Of a DNA stretch of 64,000 bases, positions 1 to 10,981 are shown piece by piece (position 1 is the first letter of the stretch; every line of letters starts with the position of its first letter). The position numbers and the translations under genes are program-made. Below the pieces are notes generated by a model. It searched no databases. It saw only the letters and a list, made by a program, of their open reading frames with translations, and was not told the DNA's origin. Origin of the DNA: Prostheceraeus crozeri (taxonomy: Eukaryota; Platyhelminthes; Polycladida; Euryleptidae); assembly GCA_907163375.1 (NCBI GenBank), contig CAJQUW010009254.1, positions 12,501 through 76,500 of the forward strand, given 5' to 3'.

Positions 1-232
1 GAGAGAAGAGAGAGAGAAAAGAGAAAAGAGAGAGAGAGAAGAGAGAGAGAAAAGAGAAAAGAGAGAGAGAGAAGAGAGAGAGAAAAGAGAAAAGAGAGAG
101 AGAGAAGAGAGAGAGAAAAGAGAAAAGAGAGAGAGAAGAGAGAGAGAAAAGAGAAAAGAGGAGAGAGAGAAGAGAGAGAGAAAAGAGAAAAGAGGAGAGA
201 GAGAGAGAAAAGAGAAAAGAGGAGAGAGAGAG

Positions 233-295
<63 letters not shown>

Positions 296-336
296 AAAGA
301 GGAGAGAGAGAGAGAGAAAAGAGAGAGAGAGAGAGA
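1..336. repeat. GA-rich satellite
   Basis: Purine-only tract at the window edge. It is built from repeated blocks of GAGAGA and GAAAAGAGAAAA, with an irregular higher-order period of roughly 30 bp that degenerates into plain (GA)n toward the right. No coding potential is visible. It probably continues beyond the left edge. Confidence 0.95.
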
Positions 337-870
337 ATGATAAAATTCCATAACTGCCCAACATTCAATTCTAAAGTAGAGTTTTTGTGTTTAATGAGTC
401 CATGAAATTTAAATTTCTGGTGTGAAATGAGAATGTGAAATACAAATAAGCTGGGAATAGGTTCTAAGCAGCACAACTTTGAACACTTCAAATCATCCTC
501 AAATAATCCATCATTCATATCACTATTGATAGATCAGGATTCCGCGTGGTTAATAATCTAATATACTTTTTGGGAAATCAGTAGTTCTGCTATCACTAAC
601 ATGAATGTCCGTCTACAACTCTACACAAACGAAAATCTGTCAATAGATCTCCTTCGACATGCAATAGTATGTAGAAAATCAAATTTGATTTCCACGACAC
701 TTAACCCTTACCGTACCAAGGCTCATAAACCAGGATTCATCAAAAATCAATTGCATTTTCATTAATTGGTCGCAATCATTTGATTGTTGCTGTCAAACGT
801 TGCAATTTTTATTGATTGCCTCTTGCATCAAAATTGATCTGCTGGTTGACCCAACCCAATATAATTGCAA
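337..870. other. Non-coding AT-rich stretch
   Basis: No convincing reading frame, RNA gene or terminal repeat was seen between the GA satellite and the short inverted repeat array. Confidence 0.6.
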
Positions 871-1020
871 ACCAAACTGGTTTTCTGGACAACCGTTTGG
901 TTTTCCAGAGAACCATTTGGTTTCCCAGAAATCCTTTTGGTTTTCTGGAGAACCAGTTTGGTTTTCCAGAGAACCATTTGGTTTTCTGGAAATCCATGTG
1001 ATTTTCTGGAGAACCAATTA
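871..1020. repeat. Self-complementary short tandem repeat
   Basis: About seven diverged copies of an 18-25 bp unit based on GGTTTTCTGGAGAACCA. The unit is itself an imperfect palindrome, because GGTT pairs with AACC and TCTGG with CCAGA. Open frames on both strands through this tract are a by-product of the repeat and should not be read as genes. Confidence 0.8.
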
Positions 1021-1066
1021 AAAACCAAAATTTTTTAGAGTGTATGTTTAATAGGTATAACCATAC

Positions 1067-1217
1067 CTGATCACTGCTTGCCTCGCAAACCGCGTTAGCC
1101 AGGAGAATACCATCAGGCAACTGGTCTCGCTGATCGGTAATTAGGTCGAGAGTCTGGGAAGGATATTCTTTGCACTTCCCAAGCCAAGCCGCGCACCTAG
1201 CGCGGCAGCGAGAGCGC
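1067..1217 (-). CDS. Candidate internal exon with calponin-homology-like motif
   Basis: On the minus strand a GC-richer block is bounded by an acceptor-like sequence (ending in TGCATGTAG) at 1218 and a donor (CAG then GTATGG) at 1067. The in-frame translation contains a single Trp, then DLITDQRDQLPDGILLANAV. The DGILLA pattern, with Trp about 30 residues before it, resembles the first half of a calponin-homology domain of the neuron-navigator type, where the family has W..YL..., DLQ.D..DG.LLA. This is one 50-residue exon and no neighbouring exon was identified, so the assignment is tentative. If real it is one of the few host-gene pieces in the window. Confidence 0.3.
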
Positions 1218-1618
1218 CTACATGCAATAAACAATGTCGGGGCTGCTCTGTTCCACCCCATTCACTTCAAGCCCTTCCGGACCCAGACGGACAACCCCAC
1301 TACAGTGCAGAGGAACGGCACGGCCTAAGCAGATACGCCGACCACATCATGTGCGGAAAAGACCGCCCACTACCCCGCCTTTAATTGCCACCGCTCGCCG
1401 GAGCGAGCTCTTCTTCACGGGGGAGGGGGTAGTGCGAGGTGAGAGCTTCTAGTAGACTAATTTTATTCTGCTTTTAATACGTCAATTATTATTTTATTGT
1501 GCTCGAGGCGGGAAACGATTTTAGTACCGCTTAACTACGTTCAGGTGAGCAGAACTTAGTTTTGATGGTGTTGGTCGCGGTTCGCGAGAACAACAGCCAG
1601 CAGCATCAAGTTATTATT
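1218..1618. other. GC-rich segment, not assigned
   Basis: The stretch from about 1230 to 1450 is clearly richer in C and G than its surroundings. It has a frame open on the plus strand (1234-1452), but the translation is dominated by P, R, T and S and matches nothing I recognise. It may be a 5' leader or promoter-proximal sequence. A donor-like TTCAG/GTGAGC lies near 1540. Confidence 0.3.
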
Positions 1619-1870
1619 ATGAGTGTGTCTAATCTTTTCGACGACATCATTTCAGACGAACTGGAACAGTTGATTCTACAACCGGAGCAATCCGAGCAGC
1701 CTTCACCTCGACTCAAGTCGTGAGAGTCACCAGTTCGTACACCTGCTAGAATCACGCCTCGGTCGCCTCAGTCTTCTCGTGGTCGCCAGACGACGTCGCC
1801 GCGCAAGCCTCACGTTCGTTGGGTCGACGAAGCAGAAGACCAATCCCTGGGACCTACTCCGACGCTGTCG
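1619..1870 (+). pseudogene. Exon-like coding stretch ending at a splice donor
   Basis: An ATG at 1619 opens a frame of 84 codons that ends exactly at a canonical donor (CTGTCG then GTAAGTAAG at 1871). The only interruption is an in-frame TGA at 1721-1723. The translation is acidic at the start (MSVSNLFDDIISDELEQLIL) and then rich in Ser, Pro and Arg. No domain is recognised. It could be a first exon of an unknown gene, a fragment of a mobile element, or chance. Confidence 0.3.
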
Positions 1871-2650
1871 GTAAGTAAGCAATTGTCATCTGCCTGTATA
1901 GGCCTAAACATACCTAGCGTGAAACCACAAGACGACAGTTTCACAAGCAATCAGCTGTTTTCTGTCAGATGGTTATGCTGGAATGAAAATGGAAATTTTA
2001 GAATCTGCATTAAATTTCCATCTTAAAAGAGAAGTTTTTCTAATAATTCTGAGGATACTTTTGTAATACATCAGTCAAAAACTCACCTTTATCAATTTTT
2101 CTAAGTTAACTTTGCTGCGACGACGTTGTATATGGCGCAGAAAAGAACGCCAAGTGAACCTACTTCACAAAATTGACGAAAAGTGATCGATGAAGCATTG
2201 ATGACTACTATTGTGAATTCATGATATAATGACTTTTCCGGCGAAAACCAATTGCATGACGTTCGTTCTTCATACAAGTAGATTTCAGCATCATGCAATT
2301 ATAGCACCATTCTACATTGTGATTGAAATACAAGATCGGTTATTGTCAACCAGTTGGGATGTTTTAATTGATTTAAGAAATATCAATGTATCACTTCGAA
2401 AATGAACTGCTTTAACTGTAAATATATATTTAGCATAAAAAGTTCTTTGGTAGGCGGTTTAGGCCTACACTAAAAAGTATACGTCTACACTGAAATTTAG
2501 CAAATTTACGCTTAGCCATGCTGTAGTTAAAAATTGTGTGTGATCATTCGTTAGATGTCTTAGAATTAAATTTTGAAATCGCTATGCATACATCCTTCAA
2601 ACTTGTTGAAATTGTTCGACTTAATGGTCTTCCTGGTTGACAATATCGTT
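1871..2650. other. Non-coding AT-rich stretch
   Basis: Nothing recognisable beyond AT-rich sequence. The word TAGGCCTA and close relatives recur here and elsewhere in the window. Confidence 0.5.
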
Positions 2651-2651
2651 G

Positions 2652-2707
<56 letters not shown>
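2651..2707. repeat. (TA)n microsatellite
   Basis: Dinucleotide TA tract with one phase break. It directly abuts the left end of the mariner-type element, as expected for an element that targets TA. Confidence 0.95.
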
Positions 2708-2710
<3 letters not shown>

Positions 2711-4210
2711 GTCTACCCTGACAGTTCTTAACCTTAAACTAAATAAGGCCTATAATTCGCGCAAACAGAGCCCACTACGAACATTAAAAGGCAATATTAG
2801 TGAAAAAGATCTCTAATAAATGCTAATCAACGTAAATACTCAAACTGTTTGCCCTGTGCTTCAACACATTCTTGACATCTCGAGAAAACACTTTGGTAAA
2901 TTTTGCGACTTAAATCTGTGTTCCTGCCAATGTTACTGAGCGATTCAGATACGAATTCTCGCAGATTAGCAAGAGATTTGGGACGTTTAGCAAATACCGA
3001 ATCCTTAACAATTCCCCACACACAAAAATCCATTGGGGTAAGATCTGGTGAACGAGGAGGGAATTCCACGGCACCACGGCGCCCAATCCATTTTCCGGGG
3101 AAAACGTCATCCAGATACTGTCTCACAGCTAAAGAATAGTGAGCGGGGGCTACATCGTGTTGGAAGTAAAGTTGTTGAAAGTCATCACGTTGTTGTAATT
3201 GAAGGACAATTATTTTCAAGGCATTCAAGTAAGCATCACCAGTAACTGTCCCTTCAAAGAAAATAGGTCCCACTATTCCAGAAGATGTAATGCCAGCCCA
3301 AACAGTCACACCTGGTTGGTTTAGCTGGGTTTCGATTGTGACGTGAGTGTTTTCTGAAGTCCAATAGACACAATTGTGTCTGTTGATATGTCCATTGAAC
3401 TTGAATTGCGCCTCATCGGTCCAAACGATTTGGTTCAAAATTTGAGGATTATCGATCGCTTCGCTGATAAAATGTTCCGCAAATTGCATTCGACGATCAG
3501 GGTCATCTTCAAGAAGGCCATGAAGGAGACGTGGTATGTATGGCTTCATCTTCAGTTGTTTAAGGATATTGATTAAGGATCCACGAGGAATTCCTAATTC
3601 GAGACTGGAACGTCTGGTTGACTTATTGGGACTTAGTTGTAAAGTTTGAGCAACAAGGTATTGGTTCTCCTCAGTTGTTACACTCACAGGGCGTCCAGAT
3701 CGTGGAGCATCAAACACTGACCCTGTTTCTTCGAATTTATCGCGTATTTGATAAATTGTCAACCTTGTAGGAGCAGGTGTTGAAAAAGTAGTATTCCACA
3801 TAGCGATCACTCTGTGCGTTCTCATACTTCCAATACATTTTTAAGAAAACTTTCTTTCATCTAACGTCAACTTACGAGGCATTATTGCACACAATACACG
3901 TATTCGGTTTGCGTTGAGGTAGGCAGACAGCCGGAAATCAGTTACGTCGCTCAATGAAAAGCAATCAGTCAACGCGCTCGGTGAAGAAAGCGCATTCGAG
4001 ATAGCAAAATTGAAGATATCAATCGTAGGGGGAAATGCACAATCTACGCAAAATGAATCAATAATTTCAACACTTTGAATCCGCGGTTCAGAGATATCGA
4101 TAGCAATACCATAGAAGAGAGAATACCATAGATATGAGAGAAATTGTAATTAGTTTACGCGAATAATTAGTCTAACATCAACTGTATAGTAACTTTTTGA
4201 CCACTCTGTA
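2708..4210 (-). mobile_element. mariner/Tc1-type DNA transposon inserted in a TA tract
   Basis: The element carries one transposase gene on the minus strand. Its ends are about 55-60 bp imperfect terminal inverted repeats. The left end reads TGTGGTC and leads into TAATTCGCGCAAAC. The right end reads GTTTACGCGAATAATTA and leads out through GACCACTCTG. Both ends abut TA. Length is about 1.5 kb, normal for this superfamily. The repeats have diverged and the gene has an early stop, so this copy is probably inactive. Confidence 0.8.
2827..3882 (-). pseudogene. mariner-type transposase, DD41D-like, early stop
   Basis: This is a DDE/D transposase of the Tc1/mariner superfamily, which cuts and pastes DNA at TA sites in the nucleus. 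The natural start is probably the ATG at 3882, giving MPRKLTLDERKF. An in-frame TAA at 3841-3843 (codon 14) follows, after which 332 codons are open from the Met at 3825. The N-terminal helix-turn-helix region includes TIYQIRDKFEETGSVFDAPR and GRPVSVT. The catalytic motifs are WTDEAQF, FQHDVAPAHY and PPRSPDLTPMDF. I count 41 residues between the second and third Asp, and the third residue is Asp rather than Glu. That spacing places it nearer the DD41D mariner-related lineage than DD34D mariners or DD34E Tc1. Confidence 0.85.
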
Positions 4211-4212
4211 TG

Positions 4213-4650
4213 TTACCGGTGTTACAGTTGTTACAGTTCTTGCTCTCCCTCTGTTTAAGATTCCTACCGGACACTGAAAGTATGATTTCATTTCCCGATC
4301 AGAAAATGAGACTATGATTACATTTTCCGGTGGGAAACAGAAACTCCTGTGAATAGTGTGTGTCTTAACTTCCCCGTGTCATTATTTTCCTACCTAATAT
4401 TTCTACCTTCTACTTTCTATGTCAGACGTCTTATTTTCCTATGATGGTCTCTGTTTCCTATTGCTAAAAGAATCAGTCATGAACAAGATGAAAACAATAT
4501 TTGACAAACAACTAGACTTTATAGATAGATGGAACAAAGAAACTAGGAAAATATATCTGGGTTTCAGTTTCCCAGGGGGAAACTTAGACACGGCTTACAA
4601 CGTCCTATCGGAAATTCAGACCTAGAGAAACTGAATCTCGTAACACCGGT
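4213..4650. mobile_element. Candidate foldback MITE
   Basis: A short segment bounded by an 11-bp inverted repeat, ACCGGTGTTAC at the left and GTAACACCGGT at the right. Further inside is a second imperfect inverted pair: GGTGGGAAACAGAAACTC near 4331 against GGGTTTCAGTTTCCCAGG near 4560. No transposase is encoded and no clear target duplication was found. Confidence 0.4.
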
Positions 4651-4698
4651 GAGATTTCCAGTGATCTGATGAAACGATTCATCATTTTACAGCATCAT

Positions 4699-4840
4699 CC
4701 GTTATACTCTAACGACATCTTTGTCAGTTGTAACAGTATAACGGCAAAATGTGCACATAACGCCACTATTCCAGCGATGAAGGCAGGTATAACGCCAAAA
4801 GGTTTTCCGTAACACCAAATGCCGTTATACTGCCGTTATA
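4699..4840. repeat. Cluster of GTATAACGGC motifs in both orientations
   Basis: GCCGTTATAC or its complement, or a one-base variant, occurs about five times within 140 bp (near 4699, 4736, 4788, 4821 and 4832) in alternating orientation. This gives local dyad symmetry. It may be the end of a mobile element or a protein-binding array. Confidence 0.5.
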
Positions 4841-4844
4841 TTTT

Positions 4845-5739
4845 TTACAGCGAGTCTTCTATCAAATCATTGTCGTTGGACAGTTCGGCAATGCGACTAG
4901 GAACTTCAGGAGGCGGTCGCGGATGTGGAGGAAGATCACTTTTAGACTGCAGTTCAGGAGGCGTAGAAGTCAACCAAGAGTCTAAACTGTTCGGATCAAG
5001 ATTAAGGAGGTCAATCAAATCCTGTTGCAGAAGTTGGAGGAGGTGATCAAAGTCCATTTCTTCGTTGTCTTGAGGGAGGATTGAGAGGTTCTTGCATAAG
5101 GCCTCAGCCACACTGAAAGCAAAGCAAACACGAGCGTCCCGAGCGTCTCGAGCAAACGTATGTTCGTAAGGTATTAACAACTGCTGCAATGATGACTTTA
5201 TATTTGCTGCAAAACGCTTTGCTCGCCGGAAACGCTTGGAAAAGCTCGCAGTGTGGCTGAGGACTAAGGCCTTCGTCCTCTTCCCCCAGCTCTAAATCGG
5301 CTCCATGTATTGAGGCCGCTCGCAAGGTTTTGATGCGGTTCTTGATGACTTGAATGATTTTGTCTTCTGATCTCGCCTGAAGGATGGCGATAAGGATCTG
5401 GATTTCGTGACGGTCTCTGTTTGTAAGTCTTCTGGATCATTTGAGCTCTTGTAGGTCAGTGATGAGGATCGCCGTCTCTGCTTCCTGTTCATTTGCAGCT
5501 CCTTGGATTTGTAGGTCGGCGATACGGTTGTCGAGTTCGGTAACTCGCTGTAGGAGCGTTAGCACCTGATTTTCCATTGCACAAGGAGTGTCTCTGTAAC
5601 TTTGTTTATCTGTCGTTGCAGAATGTAATGCCGGAGCCGGTATGGTATTGCTTGGCGATAGCGAACGGGTTCGGCGCCGTGTTTGTATCGGGGTAGTGAC
5701 ATCTAACGGAGTCTGACGTGTGTTCCTTTTCGCTGGCAT
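4845..5739 (-). pseudogene. Unrecognised coding remnants
   Basis: Three minus-strand frames lie head to tail here. The first (5739 to about 5437) starts MPAKRNTRQTPLDVTTP. It is basic and Ser/Pro/Thr-rich, then becomes coiled-coil-like (LLQRVTELDNRIADLQI). A second piece is basic and Ser-rich. The last (5189-4845) is acidic and Leu-rich (MDFDHLLQLLQQDLIDLLNL) and ends with a Pro-rich stretch. The charge pattern looks like a nucleic-acid-binding or regulatory protein, but no family is recognised and no terminal repeats were found. It may be a remnant of an old mobile element. Confidence 0.3.
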
Positions 5740-7325
5740 GAAAAAACGCTGGCTTCCAGAAAGCGTGGAAAACTGTTACTGTTACTGTTGTCACTGTTTC
5801 TTCTTGTTCTAAAGACAACATTCAACATTTCAGAGCGTTTTGATGAATAAAAAGGCTCCTCTGCTCGACCACTTATCGCGATGCGTATATCTGTAGCTAA
5901 CAGCAGCCTACTGAATTTACGGTGTAGCCTAGCTACTTTAACTATATTCCGTGTAACCTCCCGTGGGCCATTGGCGCCCTGTATAAGTAAGCTTAGGCTA
6001 TCCTCTCAATGCCTACAAATTATGCTATATACATGAATATTGGCCTACTTTGTGATACCGGCACCCTTGTTCATCACTGCACATCGTCGGGGCATGTATT
6101 GATTAGGTTGTGGCGCGAAGGTGAACTGTTGTTGAGGAAATGTGTGTGGTATAGACTGACTTCGAATAACGTAACTTTGAACAACCTGTTGAATATCGAT
6201 GCTGAAATTAAACCAATGCTCTGGTTTAATCAATCGCAGTTGAGTAGACAGATACCCCAAGAAATTATCAATCGTCTCTTCGTGCGCAGATTTATCAGGT
6301 TTCTATAAGTTTGCCAGTGCTTTAAGGCATTTAGCCGCTGAGTCTGCTCTTTGCATCAACTGAAAAAGAAGTACATTCGATAAAAAATACAATTTTAAGT
6401 ACAATGCAGAATTTGCTTGTCTACTGGGAACTAAACGCTGACTTGCCATAGTAAGACAATGATGACACAGCATAGTCGAATACAGAGTGCACCAGAATAA
6501 GTTGTCGTCATTCGTCACTGCGGTGATCTTCGCGTCTTCTGAATCTTCTGACAGCCTGCGCACGCAAAACGTAGTCTCTGGTATGAACAAAGTGTTTAAA
6601 TATGCTCCATTCAATATTTCAACACTAATCTGTTGTCAATTGCGATATCAAATAAAACTTACTTTGGGTACGAACCCAGTAAACCAGTTCCCGTGGTCCA
6701 AATAATTATTTGAGCAGTTTTAAAATTAAAAACGCCAGCAACAGACCAACAAGTTCGGCATCTCCCAAGGATTATCTCCGCAGAGCCCGATATCCTCGAT
6801 CTGCCGATTGGGCACAACAATTGCCACCACTCGCCGACGTCGAAGAAGACAATGTGATAGACTCAAACTTATACATTGCACCTCTGCGCGCAGCCCTCAC
6901 AGTGCCAAAAATTCCTAACATGCCAGCTGCTCAACCCCAGCCACATTGGGGAACCAACAGAAAGACCTTTTCATTACACAACCGACGAAACCATAGGAAT
7001 TTATTTTATTTGGTTTTCCCGGCCTCCTCTGATATTTATAGTTAGCCAAATTAGCCAATCAGAGGAGACCGAGATATTATTGTGGAAAGTGGTTCAGCGC
7101 TCGAAATAAACAATAGTAATACATGTTACAGAAAAAGAGAAAGTGGTTTTACCAACCGTTTACAGCAAACGTATTGCGAATTAGTCCAACACTTTGGATT
7201 AGTGCACGTAGCGGGCGTTGTCATAGGAAGTTGTCTTGATGGTGCATCGGCGAGATTACATTTAGTACAAATATAATGTAGATGGGGGTTAAGCTGTGTT
7301 GCTTGTATTTTTTGCGTTAGTAGTC
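5740..7325. other. Intergenic stretch without assignable gene
   Basis: Several short frames are open (for example 6710-7045 on the plus strand, starting LSSFKIKNASNR from a non-ATG codon). None shows a domain, homologous motif or splice context that I can defend. Confidence 0.4.
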
Positions 7326-7589
7326 TTACTTTTTTCTTGCAAAGTGTGATGCGGCAAGATTAGGCCATGGCAGGCGGAGTATTGCGTAGATAGACAAAGC
7401 AACCGAAAGGATAAACGCTAAATAGCCTCTGAATATTAAGTCTTGCTTGGATTTGGGCTGCGGCGGCTGACTCTGGGCCTTATTGATGATCATTTTGGCA
7501 TGGCGAACGTGCGTGGATGTTGGGCCAAAAACCTGTTTTCGGATATTTATTTCCATACCCAAGTATGTAATCTTTGACGTCGGTTGCAA
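7326..7589 (-). pseudogene. Possible reverse-transcriptase-like fossil fragment
   Basis: A short minus-strand frame contains KITYLGMEINIRKQVFGPTS followed by a helix-rich stretch. The YLGMEI motif recalls the segment after the catalytic core in reverse transcriptases of several retroelement groups. The fragment is too short to assign a family and no terminal repeats were recognised. If it is a retroelement it is an old, broken copy. Confidence 0.25.
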
Positions 7590-8673
7590 AATGGATTTAT
7601 TGCGGTTGATAATAAATTTCCATCAAAATCCCCGTATCGCGGTTAAAATAAATTTGAGCCAATTTAAATACTACCGAGATGACTCTCCGTTGTAAGTAGT
7701 ATAAAGCAAGTTGGATGTGAAAAGGAATGAATATTTGCTAATAATCATCCCAACTAAGCGGAAATCAAGCTGTTTATCAAGGGAATTTCATGCCAAGTAT
7801 TATAATGGAAGTCTTCATGAAAAAGTCGCGATATTATTCGTGCTTTCTTGGCTGAAATTTCAAGATTTTAATTCAATTTTCACCTGCATGATTTTATGAT
7901 TCACTTAATTCATGTTTCATTTCTTGAATCTGAATAGTGATGTGGGCCCATTTACATCTTTCAAAGTTAATTGAAATCATTGTCTTTAATTATGTGATTT
8001 TGCTCTATCAGTGGCAGGTTGCTTAAGGGATCACTCTAAAGAAGATTCTCTTGAGGTTCAGCATGAAAGCAATGGCAGGTCATCGAATTGCCAATTTAAC
8101 AAACATTACCTCTCCAAGGCTGTCATGCCACGGACGATCTGTAAAATAATATCATTTCCTTCTGCTTAATGCTATCATGATCAGTCAATTCCATTGTAAT
8201 TTCTACAAAACTGCATAAATGCGCACATCTCACATTTAGAAACAATTCAGACTGTATCTCCTTGAGTTCATTTTATAAAATCGAAAGTGTCTACACATTG
8301 GGAATTTAATAAATGCGGAGGTGCCACTCTACCTAACATATTTACTCTATGCTTGATATACGCCCTTGTGATTGCGTCTATGGAATATACTCTGAAGTGA
8401 TGAAAATGTACATAGATTTGTTATTGCCTTCTATCCTCTTCACGCGCGCATTTTTAATCTTTGATGAAAAATGAAAAAATCTTTCTTTCGGTTTTTGGTT
8501 ACCTTTGAGGATATATAAGAACATCTGAATCGGTCGAATTAAGAATAAATAAGTTTACGTCATATTTTCAGACTTTCGATATATGTCGACAGTGCGCGTT
8601 AGGACTACTTCTACTGAAAATTTTCTCTTTTATTAAATATCGATGGGTACCATCATATTCTATCACTGTTTAC
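7590..8673. other. Non-coding AT-rich stretch
   Basis: No gene seen. Near 8577 lies ATATGTCGACAGTGCGCG, a partial match to the GTCGAC-centred palindromes at 28.55 and 28.88 kb. Confidence 0.5.
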
Positions 8674-8677
8674 AGTA
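8674..8677 (+). repeat. 4-bp target duplication AGTA, left
   Basis: AGTA precedes the left terminal repeat of the Chapaev-like element, and the same four bases follow its right end at 13926-13929. A 4-bp duplication is what the Chapaev group is known to make. Confidence 0.75.
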
Positions 8678-8938
8678 CACGGTAGGTTTTAACAAAGTTT
8701 AGGTTGAAAAAAATGCCCCAGGAAAATTGATTGTATTTTTTGATTTATTGGACCAATAACAATATTTCTAGACACAGAACATTTTTCATCGGTATCTTTT
8801 CGAATATGACGTAATAATTCAAAATGGCTGCCATTTAAATCTTAAAATCGCAATATCTTGAAATCCAAGCCTCCTAGAGCTACAAACAGATAGGAAACCA
8901 CCCCCAAAGTATCCAAAAATCATAGTTTTGAACCTCCC
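8678..8938 (+). repeat. Chapaev-like left terminal inverted repeat
   Basis: Reverse complement of 13647-13925. The two arms share long exact runs, for example around AAATGGCTGCCATTT and TTGATTTATTGGACCAATAA. The right arm has a 12-bp insertion (near 13711) relative to this one. Confidence 0.85.
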
Positions 8939-9152
8939 TTTCTTAGTTTTTCCTTCATAGTTCTTTCTTTCCGATTTTATATGACATTGTATTAACACGT
9001 GCCCGACATTTGAAAACATTATCATGTTGATCTCAATTTTGTTTTACGCCCTGACAAAAAGGCAGAAACATCATTTATGTAAAAAACTAAACGAAAATAA
9101 ATTACACACTTAGCGTACTCAACAGATTGAAAAGATGAAATGCATAAACTGT

Positions 9153-10855
9153 TCAAACATGTTTCGAGTTGTAGTCTCTCACAGCGCTCAATAATTTCCA
9201 CGCGTATTCAGGATGGCCAAATTGTACTTTATATTTGGCCCATGTTGCCTTGAAATCTGTATGGACAGTTTCGATTGCTTGCTCACTCCATCTCGCAAGA
9301 CCCTCATTACGCATTTGGCAAAAGTCCTGAATATGATAAAATATAGCGTGAATCTTTGGAGTCACAGGGATTTCAAGGTCCAAGTAGGCCTCTTTAAATA
9401 GCTGAATATGCGTAATATAGTCAGGATTGAGACGATGACCATAACATGATTGAACGACTTGTCTGAATGTTTCAAAACACCGGAGATACTGCAAGCAATG
9501 GAGTGGGCACATTGATCTTAACAAATCCAGCTTGGAGAGTAGGGTGTGACACGAATTTCCATTGAACTGGCCTCCATGTAGAGCTTCCCGTGACACATGG
9601 CAACGGTCGGCCCAGATTAGTGCGCCGGTCCACTCCGATTCCATAGCCTTGAATAAAGTATTTACTGGCCCCAATAACAAGTGGAGTTCCGGCGGTGGCA
9701 CGCAAGTTTCCAAGAGTTCTCAAAACGGATTTGTTTTTCAACTCCGGCCAGCTTGAGGTCAGTTGTTATGGCAAAATTGGAACCCATTAGTGATGGGTCA
9801 TTTAGACCACCGATAAGCGCCCACAATCGAAGCACGTTTGTATAATTCTCTTGGACATCTGGGGCCATTGCTAGAATCATCAATTTTTTGACGCCTGTAT
9901 CCTTCAATGACCTTGCGGCGACACCTTGTTCATACGCTGCTCTCTTTGGTTCTATATGATCATGAATAATATCACTCCTACACATTGTCAAACATATCTT
10001 TAAAAAACCACCACCACCGTCCAGACCAATTTTGAATAGAATGCCATCTGTTGATTGACGGTCCCTTCGGTGCAAAACTTCTCGAATTAATCCTTTAAGA
10101 TTGTGACAAAAAACAGTTGGTCTCGATACTTGCGAGCAAGTCTGACTAGCTGTAGTAGTAGTATAATCAATGTCACTCACGGTGAAGTATTCGTCCAGGG
10201 CATGGTTCCGTACACTCAGTTTGAATTTGACGTGATTTTCAATGCTCAACAAATGGGCTGATTTCGTAGATGACTGTTCTGGCGAAACAGCAACACTTAA
10301 ACGAGAACCACCAGTAGATAACAAGATATTATTGGAGCCAGAATTCGTTGTTTTCTCTTTAAGAATGCTCGCAGCTAACTAGTCTCGTCCTTTTTCATCT
10401 GGCACCATACTGAGTAGATTTTCTTTCCTCGTTGCTTTTGTACAAGTATGACTTTTGCCTCGACAAAAAGCGGTGAGGCAGAAATTGCAAATACGAATAG
10501 GTGCACGCGATGTCGATGATAAAGCAGAAGCTGATGAAGATGGTCGACCAACTGATTTCTTCTCAAATTTCGAAGAGGAAAAAATTGTAGAACGGGCAAC
10601 TTGACACACCTTACATTCGCACACGACTCCAGAGCGGGTTACAGGCCGGGGAGATATTCCGATAACAGAATAGTCAAACACATCGATGCTTTTGGTGAAT
10701 GTGCCTTTGCTGTATTCTTGTATCACATTTCTACATGTGCCACACAATGCAGAGGGCAAGCGAATATCTCGGAAATCGTGTCCTTCGAGAAAATATTGCG
10801 TGATGATAGCTTCATTAGCTGGCGTTATCTTTCGCATTTCCTTGGTCTTACCCAT
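9153..10855 (-). pseudogene. Chapaev-like transposase, one stop and one frameshift
   Basis: The ATG at 10855 opens MGKTKEMRKITPANEAIITQ. The N-terminal third is cysteine-rich: LCGTC, CECKVC, then ICNFCLTAFCRGKSHTCTKA followed by TRKENL. This looks like zinc-binding fingers and, as I recall, resembles the region shared by Chapaev/N-RAG-TP transposases and the RAG1 N-terminus. An in-frame TAG at 10379-10381 interrupts the frame, which then runs on to 9662. A frameshift lies within about 9662-9713, where the frame passes to CVPPPELHLLLGPVNTLFKA. The C-terminal part holds LHGGQFNGNSCH, IPVTPKIHAIFYHIQDFCQM, ARWSEQAIETVHTDFKATW and AVRDYNSKHV. The spanned length is about 567 codons. Family membership of the C-terminal motifs is from memory. 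A relic with the same motifs lies at 63559-63771. Confidence 0.7.
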
Positions 10856-10981
10856 GCAGAGCGAGAATCGTCATGAGAACGGGCGGAAGTCGGCATTTCA
10901 CGTACCTGTATTCTTAATGAAGAGACAAGCAAGACACTGTGTGCGTACAGAACAGTCGTCAGCAGATATGCGCGTGTGTTA

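Noticed and set aside
793-1261. Several overlapping open frames on both strands
   Set aside because: They are produced by the 18-25 bp palindromic repeat. The translations are the repeat itself (KPNG, ENQ), not a protein.
2651-2707. AT-rich tract as a replication origin
   Set aside because: It is a simple (TA)n microsatellite and nothing else around it supports an origin.
5960-5985. TTGGCGCCC looking like a primer-binding site of an LTR element
   Set aside because: No long terminal repeats, polypurine tract or polymerase gene lie at suitable distances, and short matches of this kind arise by chance.
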